A DNA stretch of 64,000 nucleotides from an uncultured Nitrospirota bacterium (GTDB taxonomy: Bacteria > Nitrospirota > Nitrospiria > Nitrospirales > UBA8639), in contig CAKZPV010000032.1 in NCBI GenBank assembly GCA_937139405.1, positions 62,001 through 126,000 of the forward strand, in the 5' to 3' direction. The notes under the pieces are model-generated. The model was given only the letters and a program-made list of their open reading frames with translations, made no database searches and was not told where the DNA came from. Each line of letters starts with the position of its first letter. The first letter of the stretch is position 1. Positions 27,798 through 35,865 of this stretch are shown here, in pieces. A program made the position numbers and the translations under genes.

Positions 27798-27902
27798 GTC
27801 GCCGATGGTGCCACTGATAGCCTGTTAGACAGAGGAGACCTGTTCCTAATAATAATAAAGAGGAAACAAGAAAAGTCAGAAACAGTTCGAGGTCGGCGTG
27901 GG

Positions 27903-28184
27903 CTATTTTGAATGATTAAATCCAATTCCCTTCGGCGTTGGGGTATCATCGACATTCTCAATCCAGTGCTCGACGGCCACGGGTTGGCCTGTTTGATACG
28001 ACACCGCACAAAACTGTTCCCATTGGCCAGCGGCAAAGGCAAAATTTATTTGGTGGTCTTTTCCCTTAAACAGTAAGGCCCCACCACTAACCTCTACCTG
28101 ATCGGCAAATACATACATTTCCTCTCTTTCGCTCATCTTCACATAATAATAGAATTGTCCGTGCTGATTGGCTTCACTCATCAT
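27903..28184 (-). CDS. Hypothetical protein, 93 aa
   Basis: A soluble protein (MMSEANQHGQFYYYVKMSE...) with alternating beta-strand-like blocks, for example MYVFADQVEVSGGALLFKGK and INFAFAAGQWEQFCAV. No signal peptide. The start is fixed by GGAGG 5 nt before the ATG. It lies in the accessory segment between the two molybdenum-carrier-like copies. Function unknown. Confidence 0.62.
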   Translation of the reverse strand: MMSEANQHGQFYYYVKMSEREEMYVFADQVEVSGGALLFKGKDHQINFAFAAGQWEQFCAVSYQTGQPVAVEHWIENVDDTPTPKGIGFNHSK

Positions 28185-28346
28185 GTAGCCTCCTAACTGG
28201 TGAATCCCAATCCCCATGAGGAAAAGGACAATGTGGAGAATCATTCGGTTAGGCTAAATCAAAATCCTCAGACACAGAGTGCAGAGACTAAAGATATGGT
28301 AAACACCCCCATCCTTCATTTTCTCGTCCCAAAAAAAATCAAGGCC

Positions 28347-28448
28347 TTATACCATCTGCCATACCCCCCATCCGATGAGCCCGAGTACGACTGCAACTGC
28401 CAGAATCACCGCCCATTCTATAAGCGCTCGTGAGGTCGTGCGATCCAT
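28347..28448 (-). CDS. Single-span membrane peptide, 33 aa
   Basis: A 33-residue product made of a short charged start (MDRTTSRALIEW) and one transmembrane helix (AVILAVAVVLGLIGWGVW). Its ATG overlaps the stop codon of the upstream gene by 1 nt (TGATG), implying translational coupling. The coupling and clean helix support it despite its size. Confidence 0.5.
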   Translation of the reverse strand: MDRTTSRALIEWAVILAVAVVLGLIGWGVWQMV

Positions 28449-28996
28449 CAGCCCTCCCTCAACCGATGGAAATACTTGGACGTACTGTTCACCTTCCTCA
28501 ACACTTCCACCATAATATGAAACACCTCTTCTTGAATACCTGAGGCGTGACTTTCGCGTGACCCCGCCGCATTGAGCACACATTCTAACGTCGGAGGACA
28601 GATCACGTACTCATCATAGTCGTTGAATTCCTCATCTCCAGCGAGCCACAGCACTATGTCTTTAATGGCTTGTTTCGGGGTGGTGTCTGTGAAATCGACC
28701 TTATGCCATGGCTTCTGAAGGCGGTGGGCATATGCAGCGGTTTGTAACGAACCCCCCGTCAGTGGTCCATATGTGAAGATCACAGTAGCATCAGAATCAA
28801 ACACGTTGGCTTTGGTGCGTGGTAAATATTCGGGAGAGGCCATCTCTTTGAGACGGTACTTAGAAGGAATGATCCCGTCTTCCGCTATGCGTCCCCTAGG
28901 GCACCAACCACCATGAGGCAGTTCACAATGAATGGCGGCATCAAGTCCACCACAGTCCGCGCCCGTTTGACCGCCTGAAAGAAACTTGGTGATCAT
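28448..28996 (-). CDS. Molybdenum-carrier-like (SLOG) protein
   Basis: 182 residues of the putative molybdenum carrier family, a Rossmann-like SLOG fold that binds nucleotides or small ligands. Key blocks are FLSGGQTGADCGGLDAAI near residue 6, PHGGWCPRGRIAEDGIIP near 28 and TVIFTYGPLTGGSLQTAAYA near 72. The C-terminal region (LAGDEEFNDYDEYVICPP) is shared with a broken copy 0.7 kb away. The frame can be extended to a TTG at 29017; ATG is preferred. A coupled 33-aa membrane peptide follows. The molybdenum role is only a family name. Confidence 0.8.
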   Translation of the reverse strand: MITKFLSGGQTGADCGGLDAAIHCELPHGGWCPRGRIAEDGIIPSKYRLKEMASPEYLPRTKANVFDSDATVIFTYGPLTGGSLQTAAYAHRLQKPWHKVDFTDTTPKQAIKDIVLWLAGDEEFNDYDEYVICPPTLECVLNAAGSRESHASGIQEEVFHIMVEVLRKVNSTSKYFHRLREG

Positions 28997-29110
28997 GGGG
29001 TGAATGACGTCTATCAATAGTGACTACACTGAACTTGCTTCACCAACACACCATACTAAACTTAGGGAATAAAGGACACGCGACGGGAGCAAGGCAATAG
29101 ACGCGCGGCG

Positions 29111-30424
29111 TTATTTCACATTTCCTAAGAACATGGGAAGCCCCAAACGTTTGCGTGGAGTTTCCCCTTTGAGTAATAAGGCCTTGCGTTCTGGCGCATC
29201 ACCACGTTCACCCACATGCTGCGTGAAGGCATGGGCATCAAAACTTGAGCCAAGAAAGACCGTGTGTTTGCCATAGCGCCGCCGCAGATCATCTACCGCC
29301 CGGTACACCCGCTGATATTTCTCAATCTGCATCGGTGGATCAAAGAGCGTCAATTGGATTACCTCATCGCTTTGAAGCTTAAAGAGCACAATGCCAGTAG
29401 AACGATAGGAATATTTGGAATGAAACATTTCATCAAAGATCGGTCTCAATGCACGAATCACTTCATGGGAAAACGCTGTGGGCCTCGTAAAGCGCACTTC
29501 AAGTCCTGTATCTCTGAAATCTTGTGTCCGCAAAAGACAGGTCGCTCCACGCGCCGCCAAATGATAACGCCGTGCTTTCATGCAGGCGTTCTCGATATTT
29601 TTAGACAGCTGGGCAAATACGAAGCCACGATCTTGGGAGGGCGGCGAAAAGGTTTTAAACTTTTGGATTGACTGGTAGCTCTCCTTCGGGCGAGTCTCCA
29701 ACTGCAAAAGACTCCGGCCCTGTAATTCCTGCCACAACTCGACAAATGGTTTGGTCAAATACCGTGTGATCCAGTTTTCCGACTTTCGCGCAAATTCCAA
29801 TGCCGTGAATATCCGATATTTAGCGAGATACGCCGTCGTTTGCGCCCCGATCCCCCAGAGCTTATGGACTGGCAGTTCGGCCAGATAGTGATGAATATCA
29901 TGACCGGGAATACAAGTCAGGCCTGAGGGTTTCTTCCATTTCGAGCCGATCTTGGCAATGACTTTACTTGGACCAAGGCCCAGCGAGAAGGTAAAGCCCA
30001 GCTCCCGATCCAATGTCTGCTTAATCCGCTCGGCAATCGTTTGATACGACCCCCTGAGGGAGCGTTGCATCCCCGTAATATCTGCAAAACATTCATCAAT
30101 ACTGTATTCCTCGACAACTGGAGTAAAGCGCCGAACAATGGCAAACATCCGCATCGAAAGTAGAGAATAGGTTTCATAGTCGGACGGCAAAAATACGGCA
30201 TTGGGACAAAGCTTTCGTACTTCATGAAGACGCATTGCGCGCGTCACGCCGCGCGCCTTCGCTTCATAACTCATTGAGGCCACAATGCCCCGCTCCTTGC
30301 CAGTAATCACGGGTTTTCCCTGTAAGGCAGGATTGCGGGATTGTTCACAGGCCGCAAAGAACGCATCCGCATCCACATGAAGAATAGCCCGTGGCAAATG
30401 CACAAGGGTAAGCGGCCTCTCCAT
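29111..30424 (-). CDS. Y-family translesion DNA polymerase (DinB/UmuC type)
   Basis: 437 residues. The catalytic acids are visible: Asp18 in HVDADAFFAACE, and Asp110 and Glu111 in YSIDECFADI. The palm is followed by a thumb with the helix-hairpin-helix region (LWGIGAQTTAYLAKYRI) and the little-finger domain (SQDRGFVFAQLSKNIENAC). It should copy past damaged DNA with low fidelity in the cytoplasm. It starts 2 nt after the LexA-like gene stop, so they form one SOS-controlled operon. Sequence features sit between DinB and UmuC, so no gene symbol is given. Confidence 0.92.
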   Translation of the reverse strand: MERPLTLVHLPRAILHVDADAFFAACEQSRNPALQGKPVITGKERGIVASMSYEAKARGVTRAMRLHEVRKLCPNAVFLPSDYETYSLLSMRMFAIVRRFTPVVEEYSIDECFADITGMQRSLRGSYQTIAERIKQTLDRELGFTFSLGLGPSKVIAKIGSKWKKPSGLTCIPGHDIHHYLAELPVHKLWGIGAQTTAYLAKYRIFTALEFARKSENWITRYLTKPFVELWQELQGRSLLQLETRPKESYQSIQKFKTFSPPSQDRGFVFAQLSKNIENACMKARRYHLAARGATCLLRTQDFRDTGLEVRFTRPTAFSHEVIRALRPIFDEMFHSKYSYRSTGIVLFKLQSDEVIQLTLFDPPMQIEKYQRVYRAVDDLRRRYGKHTVFLGSSFDAHAFTQHVGERGDAPERKALLLKGETPRKRLGLPMFLGNVK

Positions 30425-30426
30425 GC

Positions 30427-30996
30427 TTAGTATTTTCTGATGAGGCTACAGACCACGGCAGCAATCCGAAGTTCTTCTTGAGGGACAATAGGTGGGTATT
30501 TCTTATTGGCAGCTTCCAGGGATACTTTTCGCCCCCGTTTGCACAGACGCTTGAGCGTCCATTGTCCGTCGACTTGGGCCACGACGATCTCTCCATGCTT
30601 GGCTTGCTCTCGCCGTTCGACTAATACAATATCTCCCGGCAGAATGCCTGCGTCGATCATGGAATCACCTGTGACATTCAACATATACGTGGCTTCCTTA
30701 TTCTTGATGAGAAACTCCTCAAGACTAATGGGGTCCAGCAGTTCTTCTTCCGCTGGATTGGGGTACCCAGCCACCACTGAGCCAAGCCACGGAATCTCAA
30801 AAAAATGTCGGGTTGGAAGCAGACGGCCTGTTGCGTCTTTTTTCAACCGTCCCTGTTCAATGAACCGATTGACCAGCTTGAACACGGAGTCTTTTGACCG
30901 AAACTTCACGAGCGACATGATTTCCTGATAGGACGGCATACGCTGGTGTGCATAATAAAAGGCAACAATTTGGTTGAATTGAGCGGCGGTGGCCAT
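30427..30996 (-). CDS. LexA-like SOS repressor (S24 autoprotease)
   Basis: 189 residues. A winged helix-turn-helix (MPSYQEIMSLVKFRSKDSVF) lies near residues 20-40. The protease domain has the self-cleavage Ala76-Gly77 site (SVVAGYP), catalytic Ser112 in TGDSMIDAG and Lys149 in WTLKRL. The start at 30996 is preferred to longer in-frame options, because the longer versions would run through a perfect SOS palindrome just upstream. It probably represses itself and the downstream polymerase, and may double as a UmuD-like factor. It lies in the accessory region and is probably a second LexA of the cell. Confidence 0.88.
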   Translation of the reverse strand: MATAAQFNQIVAFYYAHQRMPSYQEIMSLVKFRSKDSVFKLVNRFIEQGRLKKDATGRLLPTRHFFEIPWLGSVVAGYPNPAEEELLDPISLEEFLIKNKEATYMLNVTGDSMIDAGILPGDIVLVERREQAKHGEIVVAQVDGQWTLKRLCKRGRKVSLEAANKKYPPIVPQEELRIAAVVCSLIRKY

Positions 30997-31008
30997 GCGC
31001 AGACCATA

Positions 31009-31026
31009 AGCGAACGTACGTTCGCT
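31009..31026. promoter_or_regulatory. SOS box (LexA operator)
   Basis: A perfect 18-nt palindrome, AGCGAACGTACGTTCGCT, lies 12 nt upstream of the LexA-like start. The core CGAACGTACGTTCG fits the CGAAC-N4-GTTCG consensus known from Bacillus LexA rather than the E. coli CTGT-N8-ACAG type. Confidence 0.8.
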
Positions 31027-31077
31027 CGTCAAGCAGGAGGCAGATTGCCCCAAGATGAGGCCCTTTCTATGGAAATG

Positions 31078-31190
31078 CTAGTCATTCGCCTCAGGTAGCT
31101 TAGTTGCTGTCTGCTTGCCCCATTCCAATAACTGAATGGTGCGGCCTAAGAGAATCTTGGCGTGGTCGGCAGAGACACCCAACTGAGGGA
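31078..31190 (-). pseudogene. C-terminal gene relic, copy 1
   Basis: The minus strand reads PQLGVSADHAKILLGRTIQL followed by LEWGKQTATKLPEAND and a stop. It matches a second relic at 32.5-32.8 kb (GLSADYVKVLLGRTIQLLE), with shared DNA such as CCAATAACTGAAT. No N-terminal part is present here. The two relics bracket the DUF1566 gene as direct repeats. Confidence 0.6.
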
Positions 31191-31201
31191 AGGTTCAATA
31201 C

Positions 31202-31239
31202 AAAAGGAAAAAGCCCCTCATCTCTGCGGACAAGAGGCT
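31202..31239 (-). terminator. Rho-independent terminator
   Basis: On the minus strand an 8-bp stem (AGCCTCTT with GAGGGGCT, some G-U pairs) and a 12-nt loop are followed by TTTTTCC. It lies about 220 nt beyond the stop of the secreted DUF1566 gene and would end that transcript before the LexA-like operon. Confidence 0.6.
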
Positions 31240-31462
31240 CTCATAAACATTCGGACTGAGTATGTAGACTACGCGGTCTTGGGACTCCACCACCGTCAGC
31301 CGACAAGTCCAACAATTCTAGGCCTACCAATAAAATAGCCGAGAGTGGGGAGGCAGAGGCTCTAATTCTGCACCCCCCAAACCCCAATGATCCAGTAACT
31401 CAAATCACCAAATCCTCCATGTTTCACGGCGCTGGAAGAGCGGCCACATTGCTATCAAACGC

Positions 31463-32287
31463 CTAGCCACCGCGCACACACCACGCGTGGAAGGGGACGA
31501 TGTTCTTATCGCTATTGCTCACTTGGCCATTGGGCCAGGCCTTAGTGCTACCGTCATTACCAAAGACCAGGATAAACGCGGTTGCGGGACTGACCTCATC
31601 CGTCGTGGCCGACCAATAGTTGAACGACTGCACATTCTGAAACGGATGGCCGGCAGACAACGCGGGATTAGCCCTGCTGGGATCCGCCAGACTCCCTAAC
31701 TCCTCCACCGTAGGCAGGGACCAGCCCAGGCGGCCGGCCACCCTCCGATGAGCACAATGGCTCATGGCAGAGGCCCAAAGCATGGTGCCAGTATCCGGTG
31801 AGCGCTCCCACACCAGATTCGTCTCTTTGTCCCAGACGGCTTCCCCGCCCATGACTAGCGCAAACCGGTCGGCGCCCGGGAGGGTCTGACTCCATGGAGG
31901 GAGCGCACTCGGCCCGCTACCAGAAGGAGTAAAGGCGGTATACGTGAAGTCGGTGAGTAACCACACGCCACCTTCTAGATGCCACAGGCGCACATACACG
32001 GTGTTCCCGTTCGTGGGAAGCCCATTGACCGTGGTGGATAACGAGGTCCCCAACGAGCCACTGTCCAATATGTCCTGCCCTCCAGGGCTCGTGCCCACAT
32101 ACAGCCAATACTCCGTGATGCCCGTGCCCGTCCACGCAAATGTCTGATTGTCTCCCGCGAGCGTAGACCCATTCGAAGGCGTACTACTCGTGATGACCGC
32201 CCAGACTGGGCTTGCACCCAACACCAAGGCCACATTGATCACCACACCGACGAGGAGACTCGCCATTGATAATTTGATTCGAGACAT
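31463..32287 (-). CDS. Secreted DUF1566 (Lcl C-terminal) protein
   Basis: About 274 residues. It has a signal peptide (MSRIKLSMASLLVGVVIN..., cleavage after VWA). An Fn3/Ig-like module follows (STPSNGSTLAGDNQTFAWTG... DILDSG... VYVRLWHLEGG). The C-terminal DUF1566 domain carries the signatures AVWDKETNLVWERSP, GWSLPTVEELGSLADPS, FNYWSATT and AWCVRGG. DUF1566 domains are found on cell-surface and adhesion-type proteins. The Ig-like module recurs at the C-terminus of the 56.9 kb repeat protein. Two ATGs 6 nt apart are possible starts; AAGGTAGG suits the second. Confidence 0.78.
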   Translation of the reverse strand: MSRIKLSMASLLVGVVINVALVLGASPVWAVITSSTPSNGSTLAGDNQTFAWTGTGITEYWLYVGTSPGGQDILDSGSLGTSLSTTVNGLPTNGNTVYVRLWHLEGGVWLLTDFTYTAFTPSGSGPSALPPWSQTLPGADRFALVMGGEAVWDKETNLVWERSPDTGTMLWASAMSHCAHRRVAGRLGWSLPTVEELGSLADPSRANPALSAGHPFQNVQSFNYWSATTDEVSPATAFILVFGNDGSTKAWPNGQVSNSDKNIVPFHAWCVRGG

Positions 32288-32529
32288 ACACATACCTACC
32301 TTTCTTTGTAGGAACACCACCCTCCTCTTGGTGTCCTACAACTAAAACCATAGAGAGAATACAAGGTCCTACTCCCTTTGAGACTTGATGAATATGTTGT
32401 AAAGTCTCCGTACCCAACCGCCATCCTATCCAGAAACATATAAATTAATCCACTGAAAAAAAGGCAATGAGGATCTAAGTGGAAAGTCTACGTATTCGCT
32501 TCAGGATGCTTATGTGCAACTTGCTTCCC

Positions 32530-32840
32530 TCACTCCAATAACTGAATAGTCCGGCCTAACAACACCTTGACGTAGTCAGCAGAAAGACCATGCTTTTGAA
32601 TCACTGCCATGAGTTCTTCAATGACCGCGTTCTCTTAAGCGGTGAATCATTGTGATGATGAGTCGGTAAGTTGAGGTGAGGAAGACTTCTGCTCAAGCAG
32701 TGTAGCCAAAATGATAATCTCTTGCTTGGTGATAAGCCATTTTTGCTCGAGTAATTTGCCGAGGGCCGCTAAGTCGATGGACATCTTACAAAGATTCTTG
32801 AAGTCTTGGGGATCAATTGCGTCGAGTATGTCAGTAGCCT
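32530..32840 (-). pseudogene. Gene relic with two in-frame stops, copy 2
   Basis: One minus-strand frame reads MSIDLAALGKLLEQKWLITK then QEIIILATLLEQKSSSPQLT, a TGA, a TAA four codons later, then ENAVIEELMAVIQKHGLSAD and YVKVLLGRTIQLLE to a stop. The same end is present at 31.1 kb. A coherent helical protein interrupted by two stop codons is best read as a dead gene. The family is not recognised. Confidence 0.6.
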
Positions 32841-33034
32841 ATAGCGTGGTCAACAGGTATAGCAACGAGAAAAACACCCAGGCGTTTAGCTGAGATGAGA
32901 TGCCACTGTCGATTCCTTTGATGGGATAAGGCTAGGTAATTCAACAAGAATCGATCTTGTAAATAATTATAGCCCAAGAGATGGCCTTAAAGATGGAAAG
33001 GAATTAATGAAGAATTATCAACCAGTTCGTAGTG

Positions 33035-33096
33035 TGGTGCCGGAGGCCGGACTTGAACCGGCACGGGCCGTTAAGCCCGAGGGATTTTAAGTCCCT
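33035..33096 (-). other. 3' fragment of tRNA-Leu(UAA), att-like
   Basis: The minus strand carries an intact anticodon arm (AGGGA CTTAAAA TCCCT), variable arm, T arm (GCCGG TTCAAGT CCGGC), acceptor 3' strand CTCCGGC, discriminator A and CCA. The acceptor 5' strand and D arm are absent; upstream DNA does not fold as a tRNA. It is the better preserved of two copies 7.2 kb apart. Best read as an attachment site of an integrated element. Confidence 0.8.
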
Positions 33097-33212
33097 ATTT
33101 CGAGTAAGATTAAGCGAGACCTAGTGACATGTAACTATAAGATTTTACACATAAATTCATACAAATCTCACCTAATCGTATTCACTCCAATTTGGATTAA
33201 TTGTCTATCAAG

Positions 33213-33236
33213 AGTGTGACTAAAAGTGTGCCTAGG
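33213..33236 (+). repeat. 12-nt direct repeat pair beside tRNA fragment
   Basis: Two 12-nt units, AGTGTGACTAAA and AGTGTGCCTAGG, sit end to end about 115 nt from the tRNA-Leu fragment. In one frame they encode SVTKSVPRLNT-stop. The same period recurs at 34.67, 56.07 and 56.55 kb. Confidence 0.5.
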
Positions 33237-33317
33237 TTAAATACCTAGATAGATTAAATTCCCCTATTTGGTTACCCTTTTTCCCAGGCTTACGACCAGT
33301 CACCCTAAGAGCTGTCA

Positions 33318-34256
33318 ATGCTGGAACTATTTAAACAACTTAATACCTTAGAAGATGTGGAGAAATTCATTCAGGCTACTTCTGCTGACACGGACGCCCA
33401 ATCAAGAGAAAACATCACCATTGAATATAAAGAAGCTCACCAAAAGTTTTCCAACACAAACGAGGTAGGCAAGGACGTATCTGCATTTGCAAACAGCGAG
33501 GGAGGCCTGATCTTTTATGGAATTGCCTGCGACAATAATGATAAGACAAAACCAATTCGGATTTCCGGCTTGCATCACCCTAACATTGAATCCCTCGACC
33601 GAATCATAAATTCGCATATTCACTACCCTATAAAGGGAATTCAAAAGAAATTAATTCCTCCCAATGGTGACCCTAAGGTTATGTTGCTTTACATTCCCCA
33701 AAGTGATGAATCACCCCATCAGAATGGTGACCAAAAATACTATATTCGCCTTGGCACAGAATCCCGGCCGATGCCGCATTATTTAGTAGAACTCCACTTT
33801 GGAAAACGGAGGAAGCCCAAACTTTCAATAAATTTTGAAAAACTCCCAAAACCTGACACCTGTCATGCCGAACCCTGGTCCGAGAGATTAAATCTACACC
33901 TAAGCCTGATAAATTCGGGAAACGGAATTGCCAAATACGTTCGAGTAATTTTTCTTTTTCCACAATCCGATCAATACCTTAAATCTTCCGATCAGGGTCA
34001 TTTTTCCCATGACCGAAGATATACACTTCTTAGTAATTATTCTCCTGGAAACAGGGCATGGGAATTCAAAGACTATCAGGATGTAGTCCACCCACGAGCA
34101 TCCATAGAAATTGGGAATGTTCTATTAAATTACCAGCACGAACTTATTTGCGATCCTGAAATAGAAGAAAAAAATCCTGTATTTGAATGGGAAGCTTTTG
34201 CAGAAGAAATGGAACCCCAGAAAGGGAAGGTAATTCTCACTTCTTTATTTTCTTGA
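33318..34256 (+). CDS. AlbA_2 (Schlafen-type) domain protein
   Basis: 312 residues. The N-terminal half is an AlbA_2/divergent AAA-type domain, as seen in ITIEYKEAH, DVSAFANSEGGLIFYGIA near residue 53, and KYYIRLGTESRPMPHY near 145. The C-terminal half is beta-rich, without recognised motif. AlbA_2 proteins bind nucleic acid or nucleotides and are common in mobile DNA, where some act in antiviral or regulatory roles. It is the first gene after the tRNA-Leu fragment and starts at an ATG with a weak AAGAG site. AT-rich relative to the surrounding genes, consistent with transfer. Confidence 0.8.
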   Translation: MLELFKQLNTLEDVEKFIQATSADTDAQSRENITIEYKEAHQKFSNTNEVGKDVSAFANSEGGLIFYGIACDNNDKTKPIRISGLHHPNIESLDRIINSHIHYPIKGIQKKLIPPNGDPKVMLLYIPQSDESPHQNGDQKYYIRLGTESRPMPHYLVELHFGKRRKPKLSINFEKLPKPDTCHAEPWSERLNLHLSLINSGNGIAKYVRVIFLFPQSDQYLKSSDQGHFSHDRRYTLLSNYSPGNRAWEFKDYQDVVHPRASIEIGNVLLNYQHELICDPEIEEKNPVFEWEAFAEEMEPQKGKVILTSLFS

Positions 34257-34357
34257 GCCGTAAAAAATATTGTTTTCGAGTTTACACGAGAGGAAGATTC
34301 AGGAATTGGGAAAGAGAGGGCTGTTGCCGAAGAAGGGGAAGTTAAGGCTATACCGAC

Positions 34358-34660
34358 TTGAGCAAATATTGCCATCTCAGAGTGGCACTCGAAAAGTCCG
34401 CCTTAGCGGAGAACACACGCATGCAATTAGTTATTCAGGTCATCTCTTTTCAGAGCCACTCTCTTACAAATTTGATTGTCAACGACAAGAAACTCAAGGA
34501 TTATGATTTCTATGTTGTTGAGAAGAAGAAAGTCGTCCGACTTCATGGATGGGCCAACCTGCATAGCGTCGGCGCAAATCGAGACGGGCCATTAACATTG
34601 AGGGCAGGGCTACCAAATAAGCTATGTAACCAATTGTTATTCAAAGACTTTTTCTATTAA
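34358..34660 (+). CDS. Uncertain hypothetical, 100 aa
   Basis: A frame whose central part looks protein-like (LIVNDKKLKDYDFYVVEKKK then VVRLHGWANLHSVGANRDGP), but it has no clear ribosome site and overlaps another plus-strand frame. It may be the end of a decayed gene downstream of the AlbA_2 gene. Confidence 0.3.
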   Translation: MSKYCHLRVALEKSALAENTRMQLVIQVISFQSHSLTNLIVNDKKLKDYDFYVVEKKKVVRLHGWANLHSVGANRDGPLTLRAGLPNKLCNQLLFKDFFY

Positions 34661-34668
34661 ATATTTCA

Positions 34669-34692
34669 TTGTTGCCCCCAAAGTTGCCCCCA
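34669..34692 (-). repeat. 24-nt repeat, left inverted copy near Tc operon
   Basis: Two 12-nt units on the minus strand, TGGGGGCAACTT and TGGGGGCAACAA. The 9-nt core is exactly repeated. A related 24-nt sequence (20 of 24 identical) lies in opposite orientation at 56067-56090. In frame it reads WGQLWGQQ-stop. Confidence 0.6.
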
Positions 34693-34915
34693 TATCTCAA
34701 ACACTAAGAAACTTTTAGGTCATTTTAAAACGCTTACGTCAGCGAACAAAATTTGCAACTAATGGATGATTTCTTATTCAGAAAATCTTAAGCCAACTAA
34801 AGAAATTTTTTCTTAGTCAGTTAGAACGAAAAGGATTAGCCTGTACCCATGTTTCAGAAAATTATTCCTTAGATTGTCATGAGAAAACTACCCTTTTCTC
34901 ATATCTGACACCCAT

Positions 34916-35857
34916 TCATTCTTGAATAGCGTAGACATACAGTCGGGAATCTTTTTTATCGCTGACAATCGTGAGAGTGACTCCATCTGGGGAAATCGCC
35001 ACACCTTCGGCTTTCCGAATTCTTTGATAGCGGCCAACCCCCTTTCCTTTCTTCCCAGCCCGATAGCCTAAGGGAATCCGTTGTGTGACTTTGTGCTGAT
35101 GATAGTCATAGACAAAAAGAGATTGGCCTTTATCACTGGTGAGCCAGAAGACATCACGGTGAGCATCATACGTAATCCCAGAGATGTCCAGCTTTTCTTG
35201 CGAAAGCCCGGGTACCGTCAAGCCACGGTCCTCATCAAGAATCCAATGGTGAAGAATCGCCTGTAAATCGGCACTCATTTCAATGAGCATCGGAGGCTGT
35301 CCTTCTTTTACCCCCATAAATGTCCCTTGTGTCGCATTCCAGGCAATCCCTTCCAGACCCTTATTGCTCGTGGCGTCAGCAAAATAGTCCTGAAGGTTGT
35401 CAAAGCCATCCATCTCAGCGAGAGGAACTTTTTCCACTTCTTTAAAAGTGTCGGACCCAAGCCGAATGATGCTGTTGGTGCTTTCCTGAACGAGTACCGC
35501 TCCCTGAAATCTATCCATCGTTACCCCTTCCAACTCCGTCAATTCAGGGGAAAGGGAATAGGTCTTGGTGATTTTGAAGGTCGATTGGTCATCTTCATCT
35601 CGAGTTTCTTTCAAGACATACAACTTTGGGATATCGTCACTGACGACCCATAACCGGGGTTTGCGTTGTTCGGAATGTCCCCACGCCACACCTGAAGGCT
35701 CTTTCGGTCCAAGGTCCTTCAGGTCTATGTGGCCTAAAAATGTTAATGAGAGGACCTCTTGATCATGTCCCCAACCTGGCCCCGCAAAAAGGACCTCCAA
35801 ACAACCAAGCACGAGCGGTAATCCCACAAGATAGAACCATGGTGAAGATTGTTGCAT
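34916..35857 (-). CDS. YjiK/SdiA-regulated-like beta-propeller protein
   Basis: 313 residues with a signal peptide or anchor (MQQSSPWFYLVGLPLVLGCL) and repeated beta-propeller blades: PSGVAWGHSEQRKPRLWVVSDD, ELEGVTMDRFQGAVLV, KGLEGIAWNATQG, ISGITYDAHRDVFWLTSDKG and KAEGVAISPDGVTLTIVSD. The pattern matches SdiA-regulated (YjiK) or esterase-like propellers. It is exported and of unknown role. GAAGGGG precedes the ATG. It lies 8 nt after the SH3-like gene and probably ends the Tc operon. Confidence 0.75.
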   Translation of the reverse strand: MQQSSPWFYLVGLPLVLGCLEVLFAGPGWGHDQEVLSLTFLGHIDLKDLGPKEPSGVAWGHSEQRKPRLWVVSDDIPKLYVLKETRDEDDQSTFKITKTYSLSPELTELEGVTMDRFQGAVLVQESTNSIIRLGSDTFKEVEKVPLAEMDGFDNLQDYFADATSNKGLEGIAWNATQGTFMGVKEGQPPMLIEMSADLQAILHHWILDEDRGLTVPGLSQEKLDISGITYDAHRDVFWLTSDKGQSLFVYDYHQHKVTQRIPLGYRAGKKGKGVGRYQRIRKAEGVAISPDGVTLTIVSDKKDSRLYVYAIQE

Positions 35858-35865
35858 AGCCCCTT

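Noticed and set aside
25866..33096. Complete tRNA-Leu genes
   Set aside because: Neither copy has a D arm or a 5' acceptor strand; both are 3' fragments.
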